NCBI GenBank assembly: GCA_038231215.1 | Contig: JBBRLS010000004.1 | Span: 1-64,000, forward strand | Reading direction: 5' to 3' | Source of the DNA: Schlegelella_A sp038231215 | GTDB lineage: Bacteria; Pseudomonadota; Gammaproteobacteria; Burkholderiales; Burkholderiaceae_C | Length of the DNA stretch: 64,000 nucleotides | Shown: one piece after another, positions 7,817 through 17,699 of the stretch | Layout of the letters: every line of letters starts with the position of its first letter | How positions within the stretch are numbered: the first letter of the stretch is position 1 | Notes under the pieces: generated by a model | Database searches by the model: none | What the model was told of the DNA's origin: nothing | What the model saw: the letters and a program-made list of their open reading frames with translations, nothing else | Made by a program: the position numbers and the translations under genes

Positions 7817-8764
7817 ATGCCTTTGCCGCCCGTTCTTCAGTCGCTGCCTCTGCCGATCATCGGCGCGCCTCTCTTCATCATCAGCAACCCCAAGCTCGTC
7901 ATCGCACAGTGCACGGCGGGCGTGGTCGGCGCGATGCCGTCGCTCAATGCCCGCCCGGCCGAGCAGCTCGACGAGTGGCTGGCCGAGATCACCGAGACGC
8001 TGGCGGCGTGGAACCGCGACCATCCGGAGCGTCCGGCTGCGCCCTTTGCCGTGAACCAGATCGTGCACAAGAGCAACGACCGGCTCGAGCACGACATGCA
8101 GATGTGCGCCAAGTACAAGGTGCCCATCGTCATCACCTCGCTAGGCGCGCGCACCGACGTCAATGACGCCGTGCATGCCTGGGGCGGCGTCGTGCTGCAC
8201 GACATCATCAACAACTTCTTCGCGAAGAAGGCGATCGAGAAGGGCGCCGACGGCCTCATCGCGGTGGCGGCGGGCGCTGGCGGGCACGCCGGCGTGAAGA
8301 GCCCGTTCGCGCTGATCTCCGAGATCCGCGAGTGGTTCGACGGGCCGCTCGCGCTCTCTGGCGCCATCTCGACCGGCGGTGCCGTGCTCGCGGCGCGAGC
8401 CATGGGCGCCGACTTCGCCTATATCGGCTCGGCCTTCATCGCCACCGAAGAGGCGCGCGCCGTCGAGGGCTACAAGCAGATGATCGTCGAGAGCACGAGC
8501 GACGACATCGTCTATTCGAACCTCTTTACGGGCGTGCACGGCAACTACCTGAAGGGCTCGGTGAAGAACGCCGGCCTCGATCCCGACGCGCTGCCCGAAA
8601 GCGACCCGACGAAGATGAACTTCGGCGGCGATGCGAAGAAGGCCTGGAAGGACATCTGGGGCTGCGGCCAGGGCATCGGCGCGATCAAGAAGGTCGTGCC
8701 GGCGCGCGAGCTCATCGAGCGGCTGACCCGCGAGTACGAGCAAGCGCGTGCCAGGCTGCTCTAG
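7817..8764 (+). CDS. NAD(P)H-dependent flavin oxidoreductase / nitronate monooxygenase family
   Basis: A 315-residue TIM-barrel FMN protein of the nitronate monooxygenase (2-nitropropane dioxygenase) family. The opening PIIGAPLFIISNPKLVIAQCTAGVVGAMP is the family N-terminus, AAGAGGHAG near residue 155 carries the conserved histidine, and LSGAISTGGAVLAARAMGADFAYIGSAF binds the FMN phosphate. Members oxidise alkyl nitronates or act as NAD(P)H:quinone or enoyl reductases, and many next to acyl-CoA dehydrogenase genes are poorly characterised. The Shine-Dalgarno lies inside the right arm of a hairpin repeat. The gene could be cotranscribed with the acyl-CoA dehydrogenase upstream (61-base gap). 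The family is clear, the substrate is not. Confidence 0.9.
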   Translation: MPLPPVLQSLPLPIIGAPLFIISNPKLVIAQCTAGVVGAMPSLNARPAEQLDEWLAEITETLAAWNRDHPERPAAPFAVNQIVHKSNDRLEHDMQMCAKYKVPIVITSLGARTDVNDAVHAWGGVVLHDIINNFFAKKAIEKGADGLIAVAAGAGGHAGVKSPFALISEIREWFDGPLALSGAISTGGAVLAARAMGADFAYIGSAFIATEEARAVEGYKQMIVESTSDDIVYSNLFTGVHGNYLKGSVKNAGLDPDALPESDPTKMNFGGDAKKAWKDIWGCGQGIGAIKKVVPARELIERLTREYEQARARLL

Positions 8765-8832
8765 GGTCGAGCGCGCGAGGCAAGCATCACGCTCGCACAG
8801 GCCGCGTTCGCAGCGAAGTCAGGGTCGGGTGC

Positions 8833-8838
8833 TACAGT
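8833..8838 (+). promoter_or_regulatory. Candidate -10 box upstream of sucA
   Basis: TACAGT at 8833-8838 is the best -10-like element in the 223-base gap before sucA. It implies a leader of about 140 bases. No convincing -35 is visible, so this is tentative. The rest of the gap (8765-8987) shows no other gene or repeat. Confidence 0.3.
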
Positions 8839-8987
8839 CAACGGTGACTTGAAGAGGTCCTTCCCGTCCGCCTGATCGCCGCCAGCGCGCAGAGGCCGGG
8901 TCGCAATCCGTGCGCCGGTGGAGCCGAACCGCGGAAGGTTTTCAAACCCACTGCAACGCCGCATACCGGTGTGGAAGGTGAGCGAAG

Positions 8988-11846
8988 ATGATGCAGGAAT
9001 CCCGGGCGAACTCGTACCTGTTCGGCGGCAACGCCCCGTACGTCGAGGAGCTCTACGAGGCCTACCTCGACAACCCCGGCTCGGTCCCCGACAACTGGCG
9101 CTCGTATTTCGACGCGCTGCAAAATGTCCCCGCCGCCGACGGCACGACGGCTCGCGACATGGCGCACGCGCCGGTCATCGAATCGTTCGCCCAGCGCGGC
9201 AAGGCCAACGCCTTCGGCAACAGGGCGTCGAGCGAGGACCTGGCGATCGCGCGAAAGCAGGTCTATGTCCAGTCGCTGATCGCCGCCTATCGCTCGCTTG
9301 GCTCGCGCTGGGCCGACCTCGACCCGCTCAAGCGCACCGAGCGGCCGAAGATCCCCGAGCTCGAGCCCGCGTTCTACGACCTCACTGAGGCCGACATGGA
9401 CATGGTGTTCAGCGCCACAAACACCTACTTCACGACCGCCGAGCACATGACGCTGCGCGAAATCTCGCAGGCCTTGCGCGAGACTTATTGCGGCACGATC
9501 GGCGCCGAGTACATGCACATCACCGCGCCGACCGAGAAGCGCTGGTGGCAGCAGCGGCTCGAGTCGATTCGCTCCAAGCCGAACTTCAGTGCTGAGGAAA
9601 AGATCCACATCCTCGACCGGCTGACCTCCGCCGAGGGACTCGAGCGCTACCTGCACACCAAGTACGTCGGCCAGAAGCGCTTCTCGCTCGAAGGCGGCGA
9701 GAGCTTCATCGCCTCGATGGACGAGTTCGTGCAGCGCAGCGGCGAAAAAGGCGTGCAGGAGATCGTCATCGGCATGGCCCACCGCGGCCGCCTCAACGTG
9801 CTCGTCAACACCCTGGGCAAGATGCCCAAGGACATGTTCGCCGAGTTCGACCACACGGCGCCGGAGAACCTGCCCTCGGGCGACGTCAAGTACCACCAGG
9901 GCTTCTCGAGCGACATCACGACCGGCGGCGGCCCGGTCCACCTCAGCCTGTCGTTCAACCCCTCGCACCTCGAGATCGTCAACCCGGTCGTCGAAGGCTC
10001 CGTGAAGGCGCGGCTCGACCGGCGCGGCGACCACGAAGGCGACACGGTTCTGCCCGTCATCGTCCACGGCGACGCGGCCTTCGCCGGGCAGGGCGTCGTG
10101 ATGGAGACGCTGGCCCTGGCGCAGACGCGCGGCTACTACACCGGCGGCACGGTGCACGTGGTCATCAACAACCAGATCGGCTTCACCACCTCCGATCCGC
10201 GCGACTCGCGCTCGACGCTCTACTGCACCGACGTCGTCAAGATGATCGAGGCGCCCGTCCTGCACGTGAATGGCGATGACCCGGAGGCGGTCGTCCTGTG
10301 CAGCCAGATCGCGCTCGACTACCGGCAGGAGTTCAACAAGGACGTCGTCGTCGACATCGTCTGCTTCCGCAAGCTCGGCCACAACGAGCAGGACACGCCG
10401 GCGATGACGCAGCCGCTGATGTACAAGAAGATCGCGGCGCATCCGGGCACGCGCAAGATCTACGGCGACAAGCTGGTCGCGCAGGGCGTGTTGCAGGCCG
10501 ACGGCCCCGACGCCATGGTCAAGGCGACCCGCGCCGCCCTCGATGCCGGCAAGAGCAGCTACGACCCGGTGCTCACCAACTACAAGAGCAAGTACGCGGT
10601 CGACTGGTCGCCCTTCCTCGGCAAGAAGTGGACCGATGCGGCCGACACTGCGCTGCCGATGGCGGAGATCAAGCGCCTGGCCGAGCGCATCACGACCGTG
10701 CCGTCGACGTTCAAGGTGCATCCTCTTGTCGAGAAGGTGCTTGCCGACCGCGCCGCGATGGGCAAGGGCGACCAGCGCGTCGACTGGGGCATGGGCGAGC
10801 ATCTCGCCTTCGCCTCGCTGGTGGCGAGCGGCTATGCAGTGCGCCTCTCGGGCGAAGACTCGGCGCGCGGCACCTTCACGCACCGCCACTCGGTGTTGCA
10901 CGACCAGAACCGCGAGCGCTGGGACGAGGGCACCTACACACCGCTGCAGCACGTCGCAGACGGCCAGGCGCCCTTCGTCGTCATCGACTCGTTGCTCTCG
11001 GAAGAAGCGGTGCTCGGCTTCGAATATGGCTACGCCAGCGCCGAGCCGAACACGCTCGTCATCTGGGAGGCGCAGTTCGGCGACTTCGCGAACGGTGCAC
11101 AGGTCGTCATCGACCAGTTCATCGCCTCGGGCGAGGTGAAATGGGGCCGCGCCAACGGCTTGACGCTGATGCTGCCGCACGGGTACGAAGGGCAGGGCCC
11201 GGAGCACTCGTCGGCGCGGCTCGAGCGCTTCATGCAGCTCTCGGCCGACAACAACATGCAGGTCGTACAGCCCACCTCGGCGAGCCAGATCTTCCACGTG
11301 CTGCGCAGGCAGATGGTGCGCATGTTCAGGAAGCCCCTGATCATCATGACGCCCAAGTCGCTGCTGCGCGCCAAGGACGCGTCGTCGCCGCTTACCGACT
11401 TCACCAAGGGCGAGTTCAAGACCGTGATCGCCGAGCAGAGCGTCGAGCTCAACGCCGAGCGCGTCAAGCGCGTCATCGCCTGCTCGGGCAAGGTCTACTA
11501 CGACCTCGTGCGGGCGCGCAGCGAGCGCAAGAACGCGGATGTGGCGATCATCCGCGTCGAGCAGCTCTATCCGTTCCCGCACAAGGCCTTTGCCGCCGAG
11601 CTGAAGAAGTACCCGAACCTCGCCGAGGTGGTGTGGTGCCAGGACGAGCCGCAGAACCAGGGCGCGTGGTTCTTCGTCCAGCACTACATCCACGAGAACA
11701 TGACCGAAGGCCAGCGCCTGGGTTACGCGGGCCGCGCGCCGTCGTCGTCGCCGGCGGTGGGCTATGCGCACCTGCACCAGGAGCAGCAGAAGGCGCTGCT
11801 GGAACAGGCCTTCGCCAAGCTGAAAGGCTTCGTGTTGACGAAGTGA
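8988..11846 (+). CDS. sucA: 2-oxoglutarate dehydrogenase E1 component
   Basis: The 952-residue thiamine-diphosphate-dependent E1 subunit of the 2-oxoglutarate dehydrogenase complex in the TCA cycle; it decarboxylates 2-oxoglutarate and transfers succinyl to the E2 lipoyl group. The N-terminal SYLFGGNAPYVEELYEAYL segment binds E2. The thiamine diphosphate core shows IGMAHRGRLNVLVNTLGK, VHGDAAFAGQGVVMET and NNQIGFTTSDPRDSRS, and the C-terminal transketolase-like domain has YPFPHKAFAAEL. Length matches the family (933 in E. coli). GGAAGGTG at 8973-8980 supports the ATG at 8988; a second ATG at 8991 is equally possible. Forms an operon with sucB (31-base gap) and lpdA (2-base gap). Confidence 0.98.
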   Translation: MMQESRANSYLFGGNAPYVEELYEAYLDNPGSVPDNWRSYFDALQNVPAADGTTARDMAHAPVIESFAQRGKANAFGNRASSEDLAIARKQVYVQSLIAAYRSLGSRWADLDPLKRTERPKIPELEPAFYDLTEADMDMVFSATNTYFTTAEHMTLREISQALRETYCGTIGAEYMHITAPTEKRWWQQRLESIRSKPNFSAEEKIHILDRLTSAEGLERYLHTKYVGQKRFSLEGGESFIASMDEFVQRSGEKGVQEIVIGMAHRGRLNVLVNTLGKMPKDMFAEFDHTAPENLPSGDVKYHQGFSSDITTGGGPVHLSLSFNPSHLEIVNPVVEGSVKARLDRRGDHEGDTVLPVIVHGDAAFAGQGVVMETLALAQTRGYYTGGTVHVVINNQIGFTTSDPRDSRSTLYCTDVVKMIEAPVLHVNGDDPEAVVLCSQIALDYRQEFNKDVVVDIVCFRKLGHNEQDTPAMTQPLMYKKIAAHPGTRKIYGDKLVAQGVLQADGPDAMVKATRAALDAGKSSYDPVLTNYKSKYAVDWSPFLGKKWTDAADTALPMAEIKRLAERITTVPSTFKVHPLVEKVLADRAAMGKGDQRVDWGMGEHLAFASLVASGYAVRLSGEDSARGTFTHRHSVLHDQNRERWDEGTYTPLQHVADGQAPFVVIDSLLSEEAVLGFEYGYASAEPNTLVIWEAQFGDFANGAQVVIDQFIASGEVKWGRANGLTLMLPHGYEGQGPEHSSARLERFMQLSADNNMQVVQPTSASQIFHVLRRQMVRMFRKPLIIMTPKSLLRAKDASSPLTDFTKGEFKTVIAEQSVELNAERVKRVIACSGKVYYDLVRARSERKNADVAIIRVEQLYPFPHKAFAAELKKYPNLAEVVWCQDEPQNQGAWFFVQHYIHENMTEGQRLGYAGRAPSSSPAVGYAHLHQEQQKALLEQAFAKLKGFVLTK

Positions 11847-11877
11847 AGCGGCGTCCGCGAGAACAACAAGGATCGAG

Positions 11878-13206
11878 ATGGCACTGATCGAAGTGAAGGT
11901 TCCGCAACTGTCGGAATCGGTGGCGGAAGCGACGCTTCTGCAATGGAAGAAGAAGCCCGGCCAGGCGGTCGAGATGGACGAGATCCTGATCGAGATCGAG
12001 ACCGACAAGGTGGTCCTCGAAGTGCCCGCGCCGGCCGCCGGCGTGCTCGCGCAGGTGCTCAAGAACGACGGCGACAGTTGCATCGCCGAAGAGGTGATCG
12101 CCAAGATCGACACCGAAGGCCAGGAGACGGTCTCCGGCGCCATGCAGATCCGCAGCATCCCCGACGCGCAGCCGGCACCCGGTGAAACGCCGGGCGTGCC
12201 ATCCGACGTCGCGGCGCTGGCCGAGACCAGGAGCGAGATCGCGATGCCCGCCGCTGCCAAGCTCATGGCCGAGCTCGACCTGCCCGTCGGCTCCGTGCAG
12301 GGCACCGGCCGTGGCGGTCGCGTGACCAAGGGCGACGTGCTCGAGGCGGTGGAGAGCGGCACCGCCAAGATGGCGCCGGCGCCTGTCGCCGCCCCGGCAG
12401 CGCCGGTTGCCAAGGCTGCGCCACCTGCGCGTGTCGACGCGCCTGCTCCGTCTGCGCCCAGGCCCTTGCCGGCGGTGGTTGCGCGCTCCGGCGCGAGCTA
12501 CGGCGACCGGCCCGAGCAGCGCGTGCCGATGAGCCGGCTGCGCGCGCGCATCGCCGAGCGGCTGCTGCAATCGCAAGCGACCGCCGCGATCCTCACCACG
12601 TTCAACGAAGTGAACATGGCGCCGGTGATCGAGATGCGCAAACGCTTCCAGGAGAAGTTCGAGAAGGAGCACGGGGTCAAGATCGGTTTCATGAGCTTCT
12701 TCGTGAAGGCGGCCGTCGCGGCGCTGAAGAAGTACCCGATCATCAACGCCTCGGTCGACGGCAACGACATCGTCTATCACGGCTACTTCGACATCGGCAT
12801 CGCCGTCGGCTCGCCGCGCGGCCTGGTCGTGCCGATCCTGCGCAATGCCGACCAGATGAGCTTTGCCGACATCGAGAAGAAGATCGCCGAGTTCGGCAAG
12901 AAGGCGGCAGACGGCAAGCTCTCGCTCGACGACCTGACCGGCGGTACCTTCTCGATCTCCAACGGCGGCGTGTTCGGCTCGATGCTCTCGACGCCGATCA
13001 TCAACCCGCCGCAGGCGGCGATCCTCGGCGTGCACGCCACCAAGGACCGCGCCGTCGTCGAGAACGGCCAGATCGTGATCCGGCCGATGAACTACCTGGC
13101 GATGTCGTACGACCACCGCATCATCGACGGCCGCGAGGCCGTGCTCGGACTCGTGGCGATGAAGGACGCGCTCGAAGACCCTGCCCGACTCCTGTTCGAT
13201 ATCTGA
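11878..13206 (+). CDS. sucB: Dihydrolipoamide succinyltransferase, E2 of 2-oxoglutarate dehydrogenase
   Basis: The 442-residue core enzyme of the complex, moving the succinyl group from lipoamide to coenzyme A. It has a single lipoyl domain (residues 1-78) with the lipoylated lysine K44 in EIETDKVVLEV, an Ala/Pro-rich linker, a peripheral subunit-binding domain (AMPAAAKLMAELDLPV to TKGDVLEAVES, about 122-160), a second Ala/Pro linker, and the C-terminal catalytic domain ending with SYDHRIIDGREAV, where the histidine and aspartate are catalytic. AAGGATCG precedes the ATG. The order E1-E2-E3 in one operon, with E3 directly attached, is usual for Burkholderiales. Confidence 0.98.
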   Translation: MALIEVKVPQLSESVAEATLLQWKKKPGQAVEMDEILIEIETDKVVLEVPAPAAGVLAQVLKNDGDSCIAEEVIAKIDTEGQETVSGAMQIRSIPDAQPAPGETPGVPSDVAALAETRSEIAMPAAAKLMAELDLPVGSVQGTGRGGRVTKGDVLEAVESGTAKMAPAPVAAPAAPVAKAAPPARVDAPAPSAPRPLPAVVARSGASYGDRPEQRVPMSRLRARIAERLLQSQATAAILTTFNEVNMAPVIEMRKRFQEKFEKEHGVKIGFMSFFVKAAVAALKKYPIINASVDGNDIVYHGYFDIGIAVGSPRGLVVPILRNADQMSFADIEKKIAEFGKKAADGKLSLDDLTGGTFSISNGGVFGSMLSTPIINPPQAAILGVHATKDRAVVENGQIVIRPMNYLAMSYDHRIIDGREAVLGLVAMKDALEDPARLLFDI

Positions 13207-13208
13207 TC

Positions 13209-14642
<1,434 letters not shown>

Positions 14643-14722
14643 CCCCCACGCTCACTACGTTCACTGCCCCCCGGGGGGGCGGCAGCGCCCTTGGGAACGG
14701 CCCGGCGGGCGCTGGCTTCTGA
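14643..14722 (+). repeat. Burkholderiales-type intergenic repeat (copy 1)
   Basis: The whole lpdA-zapE gap is one repeat unit. It opens with CCCCCACGCTCACTACG, contains the palindrome GCCCCCCGGGGGGGC (14666-14680), and continues with a TTGGGAACGGCCCGGCGGGC module. The same opening (CCCCCACGCTCGCTTCG) and the same TTGGGGCGGCCCGGC-like module occur in the bamB-der gap at 32242-32344. There is no T-run, so it is not an intrinsic terminator despite the strong stem. Confidence 0.75.
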
Positions 14723-15820
14723 GTGGGCGTCCGCGCGCTACACGAGCAAACGCTCGCCGAACGCGGCTACCAGTCCGATCCGGCGCAGTTGCGCGCCATC
14801 GACGCGCTCGAGCGCTGCGAGAACGAGTGGGCCGACTACAAGGCGCGGCGCAACAACGCGATCACCAAGCTGATCGCGCGGCCGCCGATCCCGCGCGGCG
14901 TCTATCTGTGGGGCGGCGTCGGGCGGGGCAAGAGCTTCCTCATGGACTGCTTCTTCAACGCCGTTCCCTTGCAGCGAAAGACGCGCCTGCACTTCCACGA
15001 GTTCATGCGCGAAGTGCATCGCGAGCTCGCCGACCTGCACGGCATCAGCGACCCCTTGCAGCATCTCGGCAAGGAGATCGCGCGGCGCTTCCGCCTGATC
15101 TGCCTCGACGAATTCCACGTCGCCGACATCACCGACGCGATGATCCTGCATCGCCTGCTCGAATCGCTGTTCGAGAACCGGGCAAGCATCGTCACCACCT
15201 CCAACTTCTCCCCCGACGGCCTCTATCCGAACGGCCTGCACCGCGACCGCTTCCTGCCGGCGATCGAGCTGCTCGAGGACAAGCTCGAAGTGGTCAACGT
15301 CGACAATGGCGTCGATTACCGGCAATCAACCTTGATGGACGTCGAGCTCTATCACACGCCGCTCGGCCCCGAGGCCGACGCCGCCATGAACCAGGCCTTC
15401 GAGCGCCTCGCCGAAGCCAAGGACGAAAGCCCGATCCTGAAGATCGAGCATCGCGAGATCCGGGCGCGGCGGCGTGCCGGCAGCGTCGTCTGGTTCGACT
15501 TCCGCGAACTGTGCGGAGGGCCGCGCTCGCAGAACGACTACCTCGAGCTTGCCACCCAGTTCCATACGCTGCTCCTCTCCGGCGTGCCGCAGATGTCGCC
15601 GCGGCTGGCTTCGGAAGCGCGCCGCTTCACCTGGCTCGTCGACGTGCTGTACGACCGGCGCGTCAAGCTCATCATGTCGGCGGCCGTCGAGCCGGAGGCG
15701 CTCTACACCGAAGGACCGCTGGTGCACGAGTTTCCGCGTACCGTGTCGCGACTGCGCGAGATGCGCTCGGCCGAGTTTCTGGCCGAAGCCAAGCGCAGCG
15801 TCGACACCTCGCTGACCTGA
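14723..15820 (+). CDS. zapE: Cell division ATPase ZapE (AFG1 family)
   Basis: A 365-residue P-loop ATPase of the AFG1/ZapE family. In E. coli ZapE associates with the Z-ring and is needed for division under anaerobic or heat stress. Walker A is GGVGRGKS at residues 64-71, Walker B is FRLICLDEFHVADITDAMIL, and the segments SNFSPDGLYPNGLHRDRFLPAI and the C-terminal WLVDVLYDRRVKLIMSAAVE are family signatures. The apparent start is GTG at 14723, directly after a repeat and with no Shine-Dalgarno, so initiation is likely inefficient or the true start differs slightly. The N-terminal sequence still matches family members, which argues for this start. Placement after the sucAB-lpdA operon is common in betaproteobacteria. 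Confidence 0.93.
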   Translation: MGVRALHEQTLAERGYQSDPAQLRAIDALERCENEWADYKARRNNAITKLIARPPIPRGVYLWGGVGRGKSFLMDCFFNAVPLQRKTRLHFHEFMREVHRELADLHGISDPLQHLGKEIARRFRLICLDEFHVADITDAMILHRLLESLFENRASIVTTSNFSPDGLYPNGLHRDRFLPAIELLEDKLEVVNVDNGVDYRQSTLMDVELYHTPLGPEADAAMNQAFERLAEAKDESPILKIEHREIRARRRAGSVVWFDFRELCGGPRSQNDYLELATQFHTLLLSGVPQMSPRLASEARRFTWLVDVLYDRRVKLIMSAAVEPEALYTEGPLVHEFPRTVSRLREMRSAEFLAEAKRSVDTSLT

Positions 15821-15824
15821 ATCC

Positions 15825-16565
15825 ATGATCACGAAGCGCGCCATGCGATGTGCCGGCACGATGCTGTTCGCGGCAATGAGCCTTGGCGTGGCCGCCGAGG
15901 TTCTCGCGGCCGATGCCGTCGGCAGCGCGATCTCGCCCGCGCCCACGAGCGTGGCCTCGGCTACGGAGCGCCAGCGCATCGCCAGCGAACGGGCGGCCGT
16001 CGAGGTGCGCTTCGCCACCCGCGAACGCGAATGCAACGCCCGCTTCATCGTCACGTCGTGCGTCGATGAAGCCAAGATCGAGCGGCGCGATGCGCTCGAC
16101 AAGCTGCGCGCGCGCCAGCTCGGCGCCGACGAGGTGAGGCGTCGCGAACGCGCCGCGCAGCGCCAGTCCGAGCTCGCCGAAAAGGCTGCGGAAGACGCGC
16201 GTGTCGAGAAGGAGCGAGCGGCCCGTGCCGCTGCGGCTAGCGCGTCGGGCGCTGCCTCGCAGCCGGCGCGCATCCGCATTTCGTCGCCGCGTCGCGGCGC
16301 GCCGCCCGATCGCGCGGCGAGCGCTGCATCGACGCACGCCAACGAGCCCGACAAGGTGTTCGGCTTCAGCCCGCGTCCGCCTGAGACGGCAGCCTCGCGA
16401 CAGGACAGGGAAGCGCGCAGTCGCGCTGAGTTCGAGAAGCGTCAGCGGCAAGCCGCCGAGCATCGCGAGGAGGCGACGACGGCCACACTGCGGCGCATGG
16501 CGTCGAAATCGCCGGCGGCGCCCCTGCCGGCGGCGAGTGCTGCTTCGGCGACGAAGGCTCGATAG
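15825..16565 (+). CDS. Exported coiled-coil protein of unknown function
   Basis: A 246-residue protein I do not recognise by function. It has an N-terminal signal peptide (basic start MITKRAMRCAGTM, hydrophobic core, cleavage likely after LAA at about residue 29). A short conserved-looking block follows with two cysteines, C70 and C79, in ERECNARFIVTSCVDEAK, which could form a periplasmic disulfide. The next 60 residues are charged and rich in Arg, Glu and Ala, consistent with a helical coiled coil, and the C-terminal half is low-complexity Ala/Ser/Pro/Arg, likely disordered. It starts 4 bases after the zapE stop and is probably cotranscribed. Proteins of this plan are, from memory, common as hypotheticals in Burkholderiales. 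Confidence 0.75.
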   Translation: MITKRAMRCAGTMLFAAMSLGVAAEVLAADAVGSAISPAPTSVASATERQRIASERAAVEVRFATRERECNARFIVTSCVDEAKIERRDALDKLRARQLGADEVRRRERAAQRQSELAEKAAEDARVEKERAARAAAASASGAASQPARIRISSPRRGAPPDRAASAASTHANEPDKVFGFSPRPPETAASRQDREARSRAEFEKRQRQAAEHREEATTATLRRMASKSPAAPLPAASAASATKAR

Positions 16566-16623
16566 ACGATCGGAGGGAAGGCGTCGGCCCGGTCGCGGCG
16601 AAGGCGCTCGACGCTGCGCCGAC

Positions 16624-17391
16624 TCAGCCCAGCGGCTCGACCCGCACCAGCGCCAGCGACAGGTTGTCGCCCGAGCCACGGGCGCGCTGGCGCGCCTTGC
16701 CGACCAGCATCTCGGTCGCCTCGCGCGGCGGCAGCGCATGGACGATGGCGCCCAGCTCGCGTGGCGTGAAGTAGTGCCAGAGGCCGTCGCTGCACGACAG
16801 CACGCTGTCGCCGATCTCGAGCTTGTCGATGTGCTTCTGCGACAGGGGCGGATCCTGGAAGGTGCCGAGGCAGCCGGTCAGCAGGTTCGACTGCGGATGG
16901 TTGTTCGCCTCTTCCTCGGAGATCTGTCGCTCATCGACGAGGCGCTGCACGTATGAGTGATCGATCGAGCGGCTCACCATCTCGGCGGCGCGGAAGTGAT
17001 AGATGCGCGAATCGCCGGCATGCACGAAGTCGCACTCGCGCGTCGGGCTGATGAGAAACGCGGCGATCGTGCTGTGCGGTTCTTCTTCGGAAGTGATGGC
17101 CGTCAGCTTGATCATCAGGTGCGCCTCGAGCACGAGCTGCTTGAGCGCCTCGGTCGGGTCGTCGCGGCTCGGCGAGTAGCGCTCGAAGAGCTGTTGCGCG
17201 GTGAGGAGGACCTGGTCGGCGGCCTTGCGCCCGCCGCTCTTGCCGCCCATGCCGTCGGCGAGCACGCCCATCACGCAGCCAGGCACCCGGCCGTGCGGGA
17301 GAACCTGAACCTGGTCTTGCTGATAGGCCCGGTCGCCGCGGTGCAAGCCCGTTGTCGCGGAAAGCCGGTAGCCCAAGCTCGAGGTCGCCAT
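16624..17391 (-). CDS. PP2C-family serine/threonine phosphatase
   Basis: A 255-residue metal-dependent phosphatase of the PPM/PP2C family. It shows the family motifs in order: ADGMGGKSGGRKAAD near residues 45-59 with the metal-binding aspartate, FVHAGDSRIYHFR, GDSVLSCSDGLWHY, and GDNLSLALVRVE at the end with the last metal-binding aspartate. No signal or membrane segment is present, so it acts in the cytoplasm. Bacterial members reverse Hanks-type kinase phosphorylation, but no kinase gene lies in this window, so the partner is unknown. It is divergent from the small gene at 17468, sharing a 76-base upstream region that contains a TATAAT box and an FNR-like palindrome. Confidence 0.93.
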   Translation of the reverse strand: MATSSLGYRLSATTGLHRGDRAYQQDQVQVLPHGRVPGCVMGVLADGMGGKSGGRKAADQVLLTAQQLFERYSPSRDDPTEALKQLVLEAHLMIKLTAITSEEEPHSTIAAFLISPTRECDFVHAGDSRIYHFRAAEMVSRSIDHSYVQRLVDERQISEEEANNHPQSNLLTGCLGTFQDPPLSQKHIDKLEIGDSVLSCSDGLWHYFTPRELGAIVHALPPREATEMLVGKARQRARGSGDNLSLALVRVEPLG

Positions 17392-17407
17392 GACAGAAAA
17401 CTATAAT
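17379..17407 (+). promoter_or_regulatory. Promoter for the YdcH-like gene and helicase
   Basis: A consensus TATAAT lies at 17402-17407, with TCGAGG (3 of 6 matches to the -35) at 17379-17384, 17 bases upstream. It overlaps the start of the divergent phosphatase gene. Predicted transcription would start near 17414, inside the FNR-like palindrome. Confidence 0.55.
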
Positions 17408-17411
17408 CGCT

Positions 17412-17425
17412 TTGACCTTCATCAA
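17412..17425. promoter_or_regulatory. FNR/CRP-like inverted repeat TTGAC-N4-ATCAA
   Basis: TTGACCTTCATCAA at 17412-17425 differs from the FNR/Anr consensus TTGAT-N4-ATCAA at one position, and flanking T and A extend the symmetry (TTTGA...TCAAA). It lies just downstream of the TATAAT box for the rightward genes, where a bound regulator would be expected to repress, and 21 bases upstream of the divergent phosphatase start. Binding by an FNR-type regulator is an inference. Confidence 0.35.
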
Positions 17426-17467
17426 AAGGCCCAAATCCGCGAACTAGTCGCGTGTCCCAGGGCGCCA

Positions 17468-17671
17468 ATGGACGACAACCTGCACTCCCTGCCTCGCCGA
17501 CTGATCGAATTGCGGATCGAGCATGCGGACCTCGACAACCTGATCGATCGTGCGACCGAAGACAGCGGCGGCGACGACCTGTCCTTGCGCCGGTTGAAGA
17601 AGCGTCGCCTGCTGCTTCGCGACAAGATGGCGCGCATCGAAGCCGAGCTCGAGCCGCAGCAGCCGGCATGA
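17468..17671 (+). CDS. YdcH-like small protein (DUF465)
   Basis: A 67-residue protein of the DUF465/YdcH family, short two-helix proteins of unknown function found throughout Proteobacteria. The pattern LPRRLIELRIEHADLDNLIDR followed by LRRLKKRRLLLRDKMARIEAEL is the family hallmark: an acidic N-terminal helix, a short loop, and a basic Lys/Arg-rich helix. I chose the ATG at 17468 because the family sequence starts there; an upstream ATG in frame at 17390 would overlap the divergent phosphatase start. It lies 28 bases before the helicase gene. Confidence 0.88.
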   Translation: MDDNLHSLPRRLIELRIEHADLDNLIDRATEDSGGDDLSLRRLKKRRLLLRDKMARIEAELEPQQPA

Positions 17672-17699
17672 CCCGTCCGGCAGTGCCAAGGGTTCACCC

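Noticed and set aside
8838..12413. 1191-codon open frame on the minus strand
   Set aside because: It is antisense to sucA and the start of sucB, with no recognisable domain and shadow-like composition.
14666..14680. GC-rich palindrome after lpdA as an intrinsic terminator
   Set aside because: There is no T-run after the stem, and the sequence belongs to a dispersed repeat.
16624..17391. PP2C phosphatase as part of a kinase-phosphatase defence or signalling system
   Set aside because: No Hanks-type kinase, FHA-domain protein or defence gene lies nearby.
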